NCBI GenBank assembly: GCA_958295745.1
Contig: OY282370.1
Coordinates: 1,607,724-1,671,723 of the forward strand
DNA length: 64,000 nucleotides
Direction: 5' to 3'
Source: an uncultured Acidimicrobiia bacterium
Lineage (GTDB): Bacteria > Actinomycetota > Acidimicrobiia > Spongiisociales > Spongiisociaceae
Part shown: positions 34,298 to 42,574 of the stretch, one piece after another
Layout of the letters: the number at the start of each line of letters is the position of its first letter
Numbering within the stretch: the first letter of the stretch is position 1
The notes under the pieces: generated by a model
What the model was told of the DNA's origin: nothing
The model's input: the letters and a program-made list of their open reading frames with translations, nothing else
Databases searched by the model: none
Program-made: the position numbers and the translations under genes

Positions 34298-35347
34298 ATG
34301 AGATCCAGTAAGAAATGGGCGGCCCTGTTCGCCGTGTTGGCTTTGGCGCTGGTGGCGTCGAGCTGCGCAAGTGAGGATGACGATTCCGCGGAAGGCGGCA
34401 CGATCGTCGCCTTCATTCCGACCACCACCAACACATATATCGCGGAATGGGCCCGCGGCGCTCAGGAGCAAGCCGCCGAGCTCGGTTACGACCTGAAGGT
34501 ACTCGAGAACCAGTTCGACCAGGCGGAGCAGGACACCCAGGTGCAGCAGGAGCTGGGCGCCGGCGGCGAGAACGTGGTCGCTTACGCCTGGTGGCCGTCG
34601 GACAACGAGGCGGGGGTTGCTTCGCTGCGGGCGTTGTCCGAGACCGGGGTCCCGGTGATCCAGACCAACCAGCTGCCCTTCCCCGGTTCCGAGAACTACG
34701 TGATCGGATACGCGGGCGTAGACGACCGGCTCAACGGCCGGGTGGCTGCGGAACTCGTCGTGGAAGCCCGTGACCACATGGTCGCCAACGGCAAACAGCT
34801 CCACGGTTCGGGCGGCCACGCCATCGTGATCGGGTTCATCGCCGGTTACCAGGCGGGCATCGACCGTTCGGGGGCCGCCCTTCCGATCCTGGCGCGCGCC
34901 GGCATAGCCGTGCTCGGCGAGGTCGATGTGGGGTTCGGACCGCAGGAAGGATACGACGGCGCCAAGCAGCTGATCGCGGCCCATCGCGAGCAGGGCATCG
35001 ACTTGGTGTACGCCCACAACTCATCTCTGGCCGAAGGAGTCATCCAGGCGTTGGAGGAAGAGGGATACCACCCCGGAGACGATGTGATGGTGGTGGGCGG
35101 CACCTGCCACGGGAACCTCGACCACCTGCTGGACGGCTCCGAGTACGCAACCGGCCTGCAGGCGGCCCGGCTCGAGGGAGTGTTCAGCGTCAACACCCTT
35201 CACGAGTACCTGAGCACGGGTGAGCTGGCGGTTCTCAACAACTTCATTCCGAACCCGGCGGTGCGCAGCCCGGCCTACACCTCTGTCAACCAGATCGAGA
35301 CCGTTACGGTCGAAGGGTTCAGCGTCGCCGACCTCTGCGTGTACTGA
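34298..35347 (+). CDS. Periplasmic sugar-type ABC transporter substrate-binding lipoprotein
   Basis: A 349-residue class B (RbsB-like) solute-binding protein with a lipoprotein signal peptide: basic MRSSKKW, hydrophobic core and C23 in the lipobox ALVASSC. The mature part begins with an acidic linker and then TIVAFIPTTTNTYIAEWARG, the usual first strand and ligand loop of this fold. It contains several Trp/Asn residues (AYAWWPSDNEAG) expected in the ligand cleft. ATG 34298 follows GGAAAGG. A strong hairpin after the stop separates it from the rest of the cluster, which often raises expression of the binding protein over the membrane parts. Ligand unknown. Confidence 0.9.
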   Translation: MRSSKKWAALFAVLALALVASSCASEDDDSAEGGTIVAFIPTTTNTYIAEWARGAQEQAAELGYDLKVLENQFDQAEQDTQVQQELGAGGENVVAYAWWPSDNEAGVASLRALSETGVPVIQTNQLPFPGSENYVIGYAGVDDRLNGRVAAELVVEARDHMVANGKQLHGSGGHAIVIGFIAGYQAGIDRSGAALPILARAGIAVLGEVDVGFGPQEGYDGAKQLIAAHREQGIDLVYAHNSSLAEGVIQALEEEGYHPGDDVMVVGGTCHGNLDHLLDGSEYATGLQAARLEGVFSVNTLHEYLSTGELAVLNNFIPNPAVRSPAYTSVNQIETVTVEGFSVADLCVY

Positions 35348-35359
35348 TAGCTTTCCGGC

Positions 35360-35391
35360 GGCGGGGGCGGGCCTCGGCGTCCGCCCCCGCC
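35360..35391 (+). terminator. Strong GC hairpin after the binding-protein gene
   Basis: GGCGGGGGCGG (35360-35370) and CCGCCCCCGCC (35381-35391) form a perfect 11-bp stem with a 10-base loop, 12 bases after the stop. Only a weak pyrimidine tract follows. It is a likely attenuator or mRNA-stabilising hairpin inside the operon rather than a full terminator. Confidence 0.6.
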
Positions 35392-35490
35392 GGTTTCCTC
35401 GGCCGCCGGTTTCTTCGAGGCAACCGGACGGTGCGGGAGAAACCCCGATGACCGAAAGGCGCGGATGACGACCATGTTGGGCAGCAGACC

Positions 35491-35961
35491 ATGACCGCCG
35501 CCAACCTATTCCACGTGGGCGTCCTGGTTCCCGACCTGGAGGAGGGGGTGGAGCGGTTCTCCGAAGTGCTCGGCCTCACCTTCAAGACGCCGGCCACCGC
35601 TCATGTGGACCAGTTCGAACAGCGGTCGCGGGTGGAGGAGCTCGACCTGCGCATTACCTGGTCCATCGAGGGTCCGCCCTACCTGGAGCTTCTCGAGTCC
35701 CAGGACAACGACGGCCTGTACGGGCGGGCGCAGGAAGGACTGCACCACATAGGCCTCTGGGAACCGGATCCCGAAACCCTCATCGAGCGCCTGGCGGGCC
35801 TCGGTCTGAAGACGGAAGCCGCGCAGTACATGCCGGACGGCCGGATCCTGGCGGCCTACACGGCGCCCCGGGATCTCCACGGCACCCGCTTGGAGTTCAT
35901 CGAGGCGGGCCGCCGGCCCGGTATGGAGGCATGGCTGGCCGGGGAGGAATGGCTGGACTGA
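35491..35961 (+). CDS. VOC-family protein (glyoxalase/dioxygenase-like)
   Basis: A 156-residue vicinal-oxygen-chelate protein. Metal-ligand candidates are His in NLFHVGVLVPDLEEGV, Glu in PPYLELLESQD, His in GLHHIGLWEPD and Glu in TRLEFIEAG. It may be an epimerase, lyase or ring-opening enzyme; the sequence does not say which. It sits inside the ABC/M24 cluster, so a role in breakdown of the imported compound is inferred from context. Confidence 0.82.
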   Translation: MTAANLFHVGVLVPDLEEGVERFSEVLGLTFKTPATAHVDQFEQRSRVEELDLRITWSIEGPPYLELLESQDNDGLYGRAQEGLHHIGLWEPDPETLIERLAGLGLKTEAAQYMPDGRILAAYTAPRDLHGTRLEFIEAGRRPGMEAWLAGEEWLD

Positions 35962-36066
35962 GGCGCCGGAAGCGAGAGAGGAGCGCTCATCGCTCTCCCT
36001 GAATCCCGAGGGAGCCGGACAACGGCGTCTGCCGTCGCCCGGCGCCCTCCTCGACCGTTCGACCTC

Positions 36067-36924
36067 ATGGCCGGGCATTTCACCATCGCCGGTTCGCCGG
36101 TGGGCGCCGGGTACGGAACCGCTTCCCCGTGGCCGTTCGAGGTCAGGGCGGCGGCGGCCGCGGCGGCGGGGTATACGTCGATAGGTCTGGGCGAGGCGGA
36201 TTACGCCGCCATGCTGGGGTCGGGCGTCACCGATGATGAGCTGTTGGATATCCTCGACCGGTGCGGCATCTGGATTTCGGAGATCGAGTTCATGTTCGAT
36301 TGGATGCATGACGACGAGAGGGCCGAGGTTCCGGTCCTCATCGCCGAGAACCTCTTCCACATGGCGGAGGTGTTCCGTCCGGATCATGTCAACGTGGGAG
36401 ATGTGCGGTACCCGCCCGGACTCCCGCCCGCCCGGGTGGCCGACCGCTTCGGCGCGGTGTGCGACCGGTTGGCGCCCTTCGGGGTGAAGGCGGCCATAGA
36501 GTTCATGCCCTGGACGTCGATCCCCGACCTCGACACAGCCTGTGAGATCATCGAGCGGGCCGGCCGGGAGAACGCCGGGATAGATCTCGACGTGTGGCAC
36601 TACTTTCGCGGCCCGTCCCATCTCGGCCGGCTGGCCGGAGTCGATCCGGCCCTGATCCTGGCCGTGGCCCTCAACGACGCCGGGCCTCCGATCGAAGACA
36701 TGGTGCTGGACACCACCCGGCGCCGCCTGCTTCCCGGAGAGGGGACTTTCGACCTGGAGGGTTTCCTGGCCGACCTGGCCGCCGCAGGCGCCCGGCCGAT
36801 GATGGGAGTGGAGGTTCTTTCCGATCGGCACACTTCCCTGCATCCCGACGAAGCGGCCCGGGTCTCCTACGAAGCGGCCGCCCGGGTGCTGACGAAGGCC
36901 GGGTGGCCGCAGGGGACGGCATGA
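36067..36924 (+). CDS. Xylose isomerase-like TIM-barrel protein
   Basis: A 285-residue sugar phosphate isomerase/epimerase-type (AP endonuclease family 2 fold) protein. Expected metal-binding acidic and His positions appear in VKAAIEFMPWTSIPD (Glu), AGIDLDVWHYFRG (Asp and His), VALNDAG and MMGVEVLSDRH (Glu). Relatives isomerise or epimerise keto-sugars, inositol intermediates or hydroxypyruvate. The stop overlaps the ATPase start by four bases (ATGA). Confidence 0.85.
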   Translation: MAGHFTIAGSPVGAGYGTASPWPFEVRAAAAAAAGYTSIGLGEADYAAMLGSGVTDDELLDILDRCGIWISEIEFMFDWMHDDERAEVPVLIAENLFHMAEVFRPDHVNVGDVRYPPGLPPARVADRFGAVCDRLAPFGVKAAIEFMPWTSIPDLDTACEIIERAGRENAGIDLDVWHYFRGPSHLGRLAGVDPALILAVALNDAGPPIEDMVLDTTRRRLLPGEGTFDLEGFLADLAAAGARPMMGVEVLSDRHTSLHPDEAARVSYEAAARVLTKAGWPQGTA

Positions 36925-38429
36925 CCTCCGGCGCCCCCCTCCTCGAAATGCGGTCGATCTCGAAGTCCTTCGGGTCCATCAGGGCGCTCGACCAGGTCGA
37001 CTTCGAGGTGCGGCACGGCGAGGTAATGGCCCTGGTAGGCGAGAACGGGGCCGGCAAGAGCACCCTGGTGAAGATCCTGGCCGGGATGTACGCCCCCGAC
37101 AGCGGGGAGATCGAGCTGGCCGGCCGGGCTGTCGAGTTCAGCGGGGCCAGCCAATCGGAGCACGCCGGCATCGCGGTGGTGCAGCAGGAGCTGTCGCTGG
37201 TTCCGACCCTCTCGATAGCCGACAACATCTTCCTGGGCGACACCAAACGCGGATGGAACACCGCTCCGCGGGTCTTGGCGCTGGCCGCCATGCCCTTCCT
37301 GGCCCAGGTGGGTCTGGAGAACCTCGACCCCCGCGGCCGGGTGGAGCGCCTCACCGTGGCCGAACGGCAGCTGATCGAAGTGGCCCGCCTGCTGGCCAGG
37401 GACGCCCGGGTGCTGATCTTCGACGAGCCCACCGCGGCGCTGGCCGATCGGGAGATCGAGCGGGTGAAATCGGTGGTGCAGTCCCTTCAGTATCAGGGGC
37501 GCTCGATCATCTACGTGACCCACCGGCTCGACGAGGTCTTCGACCTGGCGGACCGGGTCACGGTGTTCCGGGACGGGCGTTCCAACCCTCCGGTGTCCAC
37601 CGGGGACATCACGCTCGACGCGCTGATCTCGATGATGCTGGGGGGAAGCCTGGCCGCCTTGTTCCCCGATCGGGGCGGCGGCCGCCCCGGCGAGGTGGTG
37701 CTCGAGGTCAGCGATCTGCTCACCGACCGGCTGTCGACGCCCGTCAGCCTGGAGGTGCGGGCCGGCGAGATCGTGGGGCTGGCAGGGCAGCTCGGCAGCG
37801 GCGCCGGCGACACCCTCCGGGCCGTCGCCGGGCACGAGACCCTCCTGTCGGGAAGCGTGACGGTGGCCGGCCGCGCGGTGCGCGCCAACTCCCCGGCCGC
37901 CGCCATACGGAGCGGCGTCGGATACAGCTCCTCCGACCGGAAGCGGGACGGCATATTCCTCCAGAGGCCCGTGGTCGAGAACCTGACCTCCCCCAGCCTC
38001 GGCCTGGTGTCCACCGCAGGTTGGCTGAGCAGGCGCGCCGAACGGAGGATGAGCGACCGGATCGCCCGTGTCTTCACCATCGATCGGGCCCGGCTCGGGT
38101 CGATGGCGGGCGCCTTGAGCGGCGGCAACCAGCAGAAGGTGGCGGTGGGCAAGTGGACGGGTTCCCGCCCCCGGGTGCTGCTGGTGGACGAACCTACCCG
38201 GGGGGTGGACGTGGGGGCCCGGGCGGAGATATACAGCCACCTGCGTTCCATCGCCGGGGACGGCATGGGGATCGTCTTCGCCTCGTCCGACACGCAGGAG
38301 GTGCTTGGCATATCGGATACGGTGGCCGCCTTCTTCCGGGGCGCCCAGGTGAGCGTGCGGGCCCGTGAGGACACCGATTCGAGGCTGCTCACCCGCGAGA
38401 TAACCCATCCCCGGACGGACGGCTCATGA
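36921..38429 (+). CDS. Sugar-type ABC importer, double ATP-binding subunit (RbsA/MglA-like)
   Basis: A 502-residue protein with two nucleotide-binding domains. NBD1 has Walker A GENGAGKST, a degenerate signature LTVAERQLIEVARLL and Walker B VLIFDEPTAAL. NBD2 has a degenerate Walker A (GQLGSGAGDTL), a good signature LSGGNQQKVAVGKW and Walker B VLLVDEPTRGVDVGA. Such asymmetry is normal for RbsA/MglA/XylG. It overlaps both neighbours by four bases (TIM-barrel gene before, permease after), defining an operon. Confidence 0.93.
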   Translation: MTSGAPLLEMRSISKSFGSIRALDQVDFEVRHGEVMALVGENGAGKSTLVKILAGMYAPDSGEIELAGRAVEFSGASQSEHAGIAVVQQELSLVPTLSIADNIFLGDTKRGWNTAPRVLALAAMPFLAQVGLENLDPRGRVERLTVAERQLIEVARLLARDARVLIFDEPTAALADREIERVKSVVQSLQYQGRSIIYVTHRLDEVFDLADRVTVFRDGRSNPPVSTGDITLDALISMMLGGSLAALFPDRGGGRPGEVVLEVSDLLTDRLSTPVSLEVRAGEIVGLAGQLGSGAGDTLRAVAGHETLLSGSVTVAGRAVRANSPAAAIRSGVGYSSSDRKRDGIFLQRPVVENLTSPSLGLVSTAGWLSRRAERRMSDRIARVFTIDRARLGSMAGALSGGNQQKVAVGKWTGSRPRVLLVDEPTRGVDVGARAEIYSHLRSIAGDGMGIVFASSDTQEVLGISDTVAAFFRGAQVSVRAREDTDSRLLTREITHPRTDGS

Positions 38430-39400
38430 CCGGATCCGGCCGGGTCCCAACCGGCGGCGCCCGGCCCCGCTCCATGATCGTCCCGCTGGCTGTGGTGGGG
38501 GCGTTGGTCGTCCTCGGTGTCATCGGCTGGGTCACCACTCCCGAGTTCATCACCTACCGGAACTTCCTGAACATCATCCGGGCGGCGGCGCTCATCGGGA
38601 TCATCGCGGTGACGATGACGTTGATCACCATCGCCGGCAGTTTCTTCTCGCTGTCGGTATCGCAGACCGCGGCCATGTCGGCGATAGGCTTCGCCGCCTT
38701 CATGAGCTGGGGATGGCCGGTCTGGTCGGCGGTCCTGGCCGTGATCCTGCTGGCCTCGGTCGTCGGTGTGCTTCAGGGCGGCGCCGTCGCCCTGGGCGGC
38801 AACCCGATCGTGGTGACGCTGGCGGTCGGGGCGGTGCTGTTCGGGTTGGCGGCCTGGCTCACCGACAACAAGACGGTGCGGACCGGAACCTACGCCGCCG
38901 AATGGATAGGCACCTCCCGCCCGCTGGGGATACCCACCCAGACCTGGGCTTTCGTTCTGATCGCCCTGTTAACGGCCGTGATGCTGACCCGAACCCGTTT
39001 CGGACGGGAGGTGACCCTGGTGGGGGCCAACCGATGGGCGGCCGCCACGGTCGGCATCCGCCCCGGACGGATCGCCGTCTACGTCTTCTGGGTGTCGGCG
39101 CTGGGCGCCGCCCTGGCCGGTATATTCACAGCCGCCCAGTTCAGCCAGGGCCGGCTGGATCATTTCGACGGGGCGGACATCGACGCCATCGCGGCCATCC
39201 TGGTGGGCGGGGCCGCCATCCAGGGAGGGGAGGGTTCGGCGCTTCGGACGGCGGTCGGGGCGGTGTTCATCGCCGGTCTGCAGAACCTCATGGTGCTGCG
39301 GGGTTTCAGCTATGGGGTCAGGGTGTTCTTCGTGGGCTTGGCCATCCTGGTGAGCGTGAGCGCCTACACCCTCCTCCGCAACCGGCGGAGGCTCGCATGA
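38426..39400 (+). CDS. Sugar-type ABC importer, permease 1 (RbsC-like)
   Basis: A 324-residue BPD-type-2 permease with eight to ten hydrophobic segments. Conserved RbsC-family pieces include AVTMTLITIAGSFFSLSVS, VALGGNPIVVTLAVGAVLFG, RTRFGREVTLVGANRWAA and ILVGGAAIQGGEGSALRTAV. The usual GGxDLSVGS loop is changed to GSFFSLSVS, suggesting divergence in the partner surface. ATGA overlaps with both neighbours. Confidence 0.92.
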   Translation: MTGSGRVPTGGARPRSMIVPLAVVGALVVLGVIGWVTTPEFITYRNFLNIIRAAALIGIIAVTMTLITIAGSFFSLSVSQTAAMSAIGFAAFMSWGWPVWSAVLAVILLASVVGVLQGGAVALGGNPIVVTLAVGAVLFGLAAWLTDNKTVRTGTYAAEWIGTSRPLGIPTQTWAFVLIALLTAVMLTRTRFGREVTLVGANRWAAATVGIRPGRIAVYVFWVSALGAALAGIFTAAQFSQGRLDHFDGADIDAIAAILVGGAAIQGGEGSALRTAVGAVFIAGLQNLMVLRGFSYGVRVFFVGLAILVSVSAYTLLRNRRRLA

Positions 39401-40407
39401 CCGGAGTCAGGCGGCTGGCGGCCCGCGTAGAGCCGATGGTCTGGACCCGTCTGGCCCTCTTCATCGGTGTTTTCCTGTTCTTCGCCGTCCTGAACCGGCG
39501 CTTCGCCTCCCCTAACAACATCTTCACGATCTTCGAAGGGTTCGCCTGGTTGGGGCTGGCCGCCCTGGCCGTGGGCGTGACCATCATCGCCGGAGAGCTC
39601 GATCTCTCGGTCGGGTCTACGGCGGCCGTGTCGGGAATCATCGCCGTTTCGATCGTCGATGACATCGGTCTGGTTCCGGCGGTGCTCATAGCCACCCTGG
39701 CGGGCCTCCTCTTCGGGGCCGTCCAGGGGTATCTGGTCCACCGGCTGAAGATACACTCGCTGGTGCTCACCCTGGGGGCGCTGATCGCCCTCCGGGGGCT
39801 GGCCTTCATGATCTCCGGGGAGAACACGGTGGCGATGGAGAACCTCGACATAGCCTTCGTCGTGCGCCGGCAGCTGGGGATATTCTCTCCCTTCAGCCTG
39901 GTGACCATCGCGGTCTTCGCCCTGGTGGGTTTGTTCCTCGTGTACACCCGGTACGGCAGGGAGATATTCGCCGCCGGAGGCGGACGCAGCGAGGCGGCGG
40001 CGGCGGGTGTTCCGCTGGTGCGGCCCCTGGTGCTGGCCTTCGCCCTGTCCGGTTCGATAGCGGCGCTGGCCGGGGCGATGACCTCGATCAAGTCGGGCAG
40101 CGCCGGCCCGGCCGCTTTCGAACAGTTGCTCCTCCCTGCGGCCACCGCGGCGCTCATCGGCGGGGTCAGCCTGCTGGGCGGCAAAGGCTCGGCGGCGGGG
40201 ATCGCCGTCGGTGCTTTGACCCTGCGGTCCATCAGCAGCGGGCTGAGTCTGGAAGGGGCCCCCTTCTACGTTCTCACCCTGGCGACCGGGGTGGTCCTGA
40301 TCGTGGTGGTGGTGCTCGAGCTGCTGGTGGAACGGCCCGAGATCCGGGCAGGTCTGCGGCGATGGCGCGACCGGAGACGTATGCGAACAGGAGTGCAGAC
40401 AGGATGA
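39397..40407 (+). CDS. Sugar-type ABC importer, permease 2 (RbsC-like)
   Basis: A 336-residue permease of the same family, keeping the canonical loop IIAGELDLSVGSTAAVSG and LIGGVSLLGGKGSAAGIAVG. With permease 1 it probably forms a heterodimeric channel served by the double ATPase. It starts at ATG 39397 within the preceding stop and is followed by the bicupin gene through another ATGA overlap. Confidence 0.92.
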   Translation: MTGVRRLAARVEPMVWTRLALFIGVFLFFAVLNRRFASPNNIFTIFEGFAWLGLAALAVGVTIIAGELDLSVGSTAAVSGIIAVSIVDDIGLVPAVLIATLAGLLFGAVQGYLVHRLKIHSLVLTLGALIALRGLAFMISGENTVAMENLDIAFVVRRQLGIFSPFSLVTIAVFALVGLFLVYTRYGREIFAAGGGRSEAAAAGVPLVRPLVLAFALSGSIAALAGAMTSIKSGSAGPAAFEQLLLPAATAALIGGVSLLGGKGSAAGIAVGALTLRSISSGLSLEGAPFYVLTLATGVVLIVVVVLELLVERPEIRAGLRRWRDRRRMRTGVQTG

Positions 40408-41174
40408 CCTACGACCTGGGGATAATGAAGGTTGCCGGGCCGACCCCGGACCGGCAGGCCGTGGGGCCGGACGTCTTCGACGACCCGCGCCAGCGGATAT
40501 CGGTCGGCGTGCTCGGCAAAGGAGAGTCGGCGGGGCCTCGGCGGTCGTGGCCGGGCCGGGAAGAAGCTTGGATCGTGCTCGACCCCGGCGCGGTGACCCT
40601 GGAGTCCGGCGATCGGGTGGAGCGCCCCGAACGGGGTGTCCTGGCAGGCTTCTCAGGGTCGGTGCATGGGTTGGCCAACCCCGGTGAAACCCCCATCCGC
40701 TACATACGGGTGGAGATGGGCGGCGACCTGACCGGCGCTCCTCCCGGGGACGCCCCGGCGGCGGACCGGACAGCCGCGGAGTGGGCGCCCCTCGACCGCG
40801 CCCGGCTGGAGGCCGCCAAGGCCCACGGCGGGATGGGCGAGATCCGGTTCCGCAGCCTCTGGGAACATGACCGGTTCACCACCCCTTGGGGATTCGTCCA
40901 TCATGTGCTGGTCGATCCCGGAACATCGGTCGGGTACCACCGCCACCATACGGTCCAGGAGTGTTACCTGATACTGGCCGGGGCCGGCGTCATGAAAGTC
41001 GACGACGCCGTATTCGAGGTGGGTCCCGGCGGCTGCGTTCCCAACCGCTTGGGAGGCGCCCACGGGTTGGCGGCCCATCGCGAGCCGGTCGAGTTCATCA
41101 ACCTGGGCCTCTACACGGAGGGCCGCTTCGACGCCACCGACCTGGGGGACGACCTGTCCGACTGCCTGCCGTAA
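40404..41174 (+). CDS. Bicupin-type protein, last gene of the catabolic cluster
   Basis: A 256-residue two-cupin protein. The second cupin (residues about 160-250) carries the metal motif pattern PGTSVGYHRHHTVQECYLIL then GPGGCVPNRLGGAHGLAA, giving His, His, Glu and His ligands. The first cupin (about 30-110) is weaker (EEAWIVLDPGAVTL, SVHGLANPG). Cupins of this kind include dioxygenases, isomerases and lyases; substrate unknown. ATG 40404 overlaps the permease stop, so it belongs to the transporter operon. Confidence 0.82.
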   Translation: MTYDLGIMKVAGPTPDRQAVGPDVFDDPRQRISVGVLGKGESAGPRRSWPGREEAWIVLDPGAVTLESGDRVERPERGVLAGFSGSVHGLANPGETPIRYIRVEMGGDLTGAPPGDAPAADRTAAEWAPLDRARLEAAKAHGGMGEIRFRSLWEHDRFTTPWGFVHHVLVDPGTSVGYHRHHTVQECYLILAGAGVMKVDDAVFEVGPGGCVPNRLGGAHGLAAHREPVEFINLGLYTEGRFDATDLGDDLSDCLP

Positions 41175-41210
41175 AGGCCGCAGAAGGACCGCCCACCGGC
41201 GGCGGCCTGT

Positions 41211-42377
41211 TCAGTCCAGATCGGGCAGCGTTGCCTGTCCGAACAATTCGTACGGGTTCAGATATCGGCGCTCCCGGCGGCGGGCGGGGAGGGTGCGCCA
41301 GACGTCCTGCAGGTGAGAGGATGGCAGGTAGCGGCGGCTGCGGGCCTCGCCTGCCTTTACCAGCAGGCCCGCCCTGACCAGCGCCGCCAGATCGCGGGTG
41401 GCCACCGCTTCGCCGGGCCGCTCCGCGGTGGTCAGTTCGGTCACCCGCCGGTAGATGGAACGCCGCAGGGTCCTGCCCCGGGCCGCATCGCACAGCGCCC
41501 CCACCACCCGTTCCGGGAGGCCGGCCCCCTCCGCCAGGATCTCGCATTCGGCCCATAGCTGCTCCGTTGTCTCGATTCGACGCAGGTGGTGTCGGGCCTG
41601 TCTGTAGTGGGCGGTCAGGCAGTATTCGATCCAAGGGCGGGCATCGCGGTCGGGTGACCATTCGCCTCCGCCCACCCCGGCCAGTGCTCGGTAATAGGAA
41701 AGGGTGTGGCCCCCCAGGTACTCCTCGATGCCGGAAAAGACCGGTTCCATGATCCCTTCGGCGCCCAGCACGAAGGTCTGCAGGCAGCGGGCCATCCGTC
41801 CGTTGCCGTCCCTGAACGGGTGGATCAAGGCCAGGTTCAGGTGGGCCATCGCCGCCTTGGCCAGGGGAGGGGCGGTTTCGTCGGCCAGCCGGCCGGTCAT
41901 CTCGTCGATGAGGTCCTCCATCCCGTGGCGGTCTGGGGGTGTATACACGATCTCCCCTGCGCTGTTTCGCACCCATACCATGCCCGGCCGCCAGTTGCCG
42001 GGGCCGGCTTCCAGGTCGCGGCGGACCATCATGTAATGCAGCGCCCGCAATACCGAGGCGTCGATCGTCGGCCAGTCCGCCGCTACCTGCAGGACGAAGG
42101 TCATGGCGTCCCGGTAACCCGCCAGCGCATCCAGCGTCTCTTGTTTCTCGTCCACCCCTTCGTCCCCTTCCACCAGCGCGGTGACGTTCTCCAGGGTGGA
42201 GACGTACCCTTCGATAGAGGTGGAACCCCGGATGGCCCGCGCCAGCACGCTCCGCCGCAACGGCCCGGTCCAGCGGCGGGGCACATGCAGATACAACCGC
42301 AGCCGCTCCCTCAGCCCCGCTATTTCATCCAGGACGCGTTCATCGATCGGGCTCAGAGATGGTATTAAATAGATCAT
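41211..42377 (-). CDS. Class II Fic-domain protein (AMPylator) with C-terminal winged helix
   Basis: Fic proteins transfer AMP or related groups from nucleotides to target-protein hydroxyls. The 388-residue protein has the active motif HPFRDGNGRMAR (from about residue 185). It has the N-terminal inhibitory helix motif STSIEG (S52-E56-G57) that marks class II self-inhibited Fic proteins, and an N-terminal DUF4172-like region. The C-terminal 100 residues (ERPGEAVATRDLAALVRAGLLVKAG) look like a winged helix. ATG 42377 is preferred because a consensus -10 box ends 7 bases upstream, implying a leaderless mRNA. The target is unknown and no partner toxin-antitoxin gene is adjacent. Confidence 0.9.
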   Translation of the reverse strand: MIYLIPSLSPIDERVLDEIAGLRERLRLYLHVPRRWTGPLRRSVLARAIRGSTSIEGYVSTLENVTALVEGDEGVDEKQETLDALAGYRDAMTFVLQVAADWPTIDASVLRALHYMMVRRDLEAGPGNWRPGMVWVRNSAGEIVYTPPDRHGMEDLIDEMTGRLADETAPPLAKAAMAHLNLALIHPFRDGNGRMARCLQTFVLGAEGIMEPVFSGIEEYLGGHTLSYYRALAGVGGGEWSPDRDARPWIEYCLTAHYRQARHHLRRIETTEQLWAECEILAEGAGLPERVVGALCDAARGRTLRRSIYRRVTELTTAERPGEAVATRDLAALVRAGLLVKAGEARSRRYLPSSHLQDVWRTLPARRRERRYLNPYELFGQATLPDLD

Positions 42378-42384
42378 ATACGCT

Positions 42385-42413
42385 ATTATAATAGGGTAAT
42401 CGCCTTCCAGCAA
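42385..42413 (-). promoter_or_regulatory. Leaderless promoter of the Fic gene
   Basis: On the minus strand TTGCTG (42408-42413), a 17-base spacer and TATAAT (42385-42390). The -10 box ends 7 bases before ATG 42377, so transcription should begin at the start codon or within a base or two. Confidence 0.6.
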
Positions 42414-42574
42414 GTATGATACAGCTCATGGGAGCCGAAACAAACTAACAATTCTTTCGTTGGCGCATTCGTAAAGCAGTTCAACCCTGATTGTTCATGA
42501 AGTCTCGGTTGGGGTGTGCCGGGCCCGTTCCTATGCCGCGGCCCTTCTTGGCCGAGACCTCGGGCGCCGCCGTG

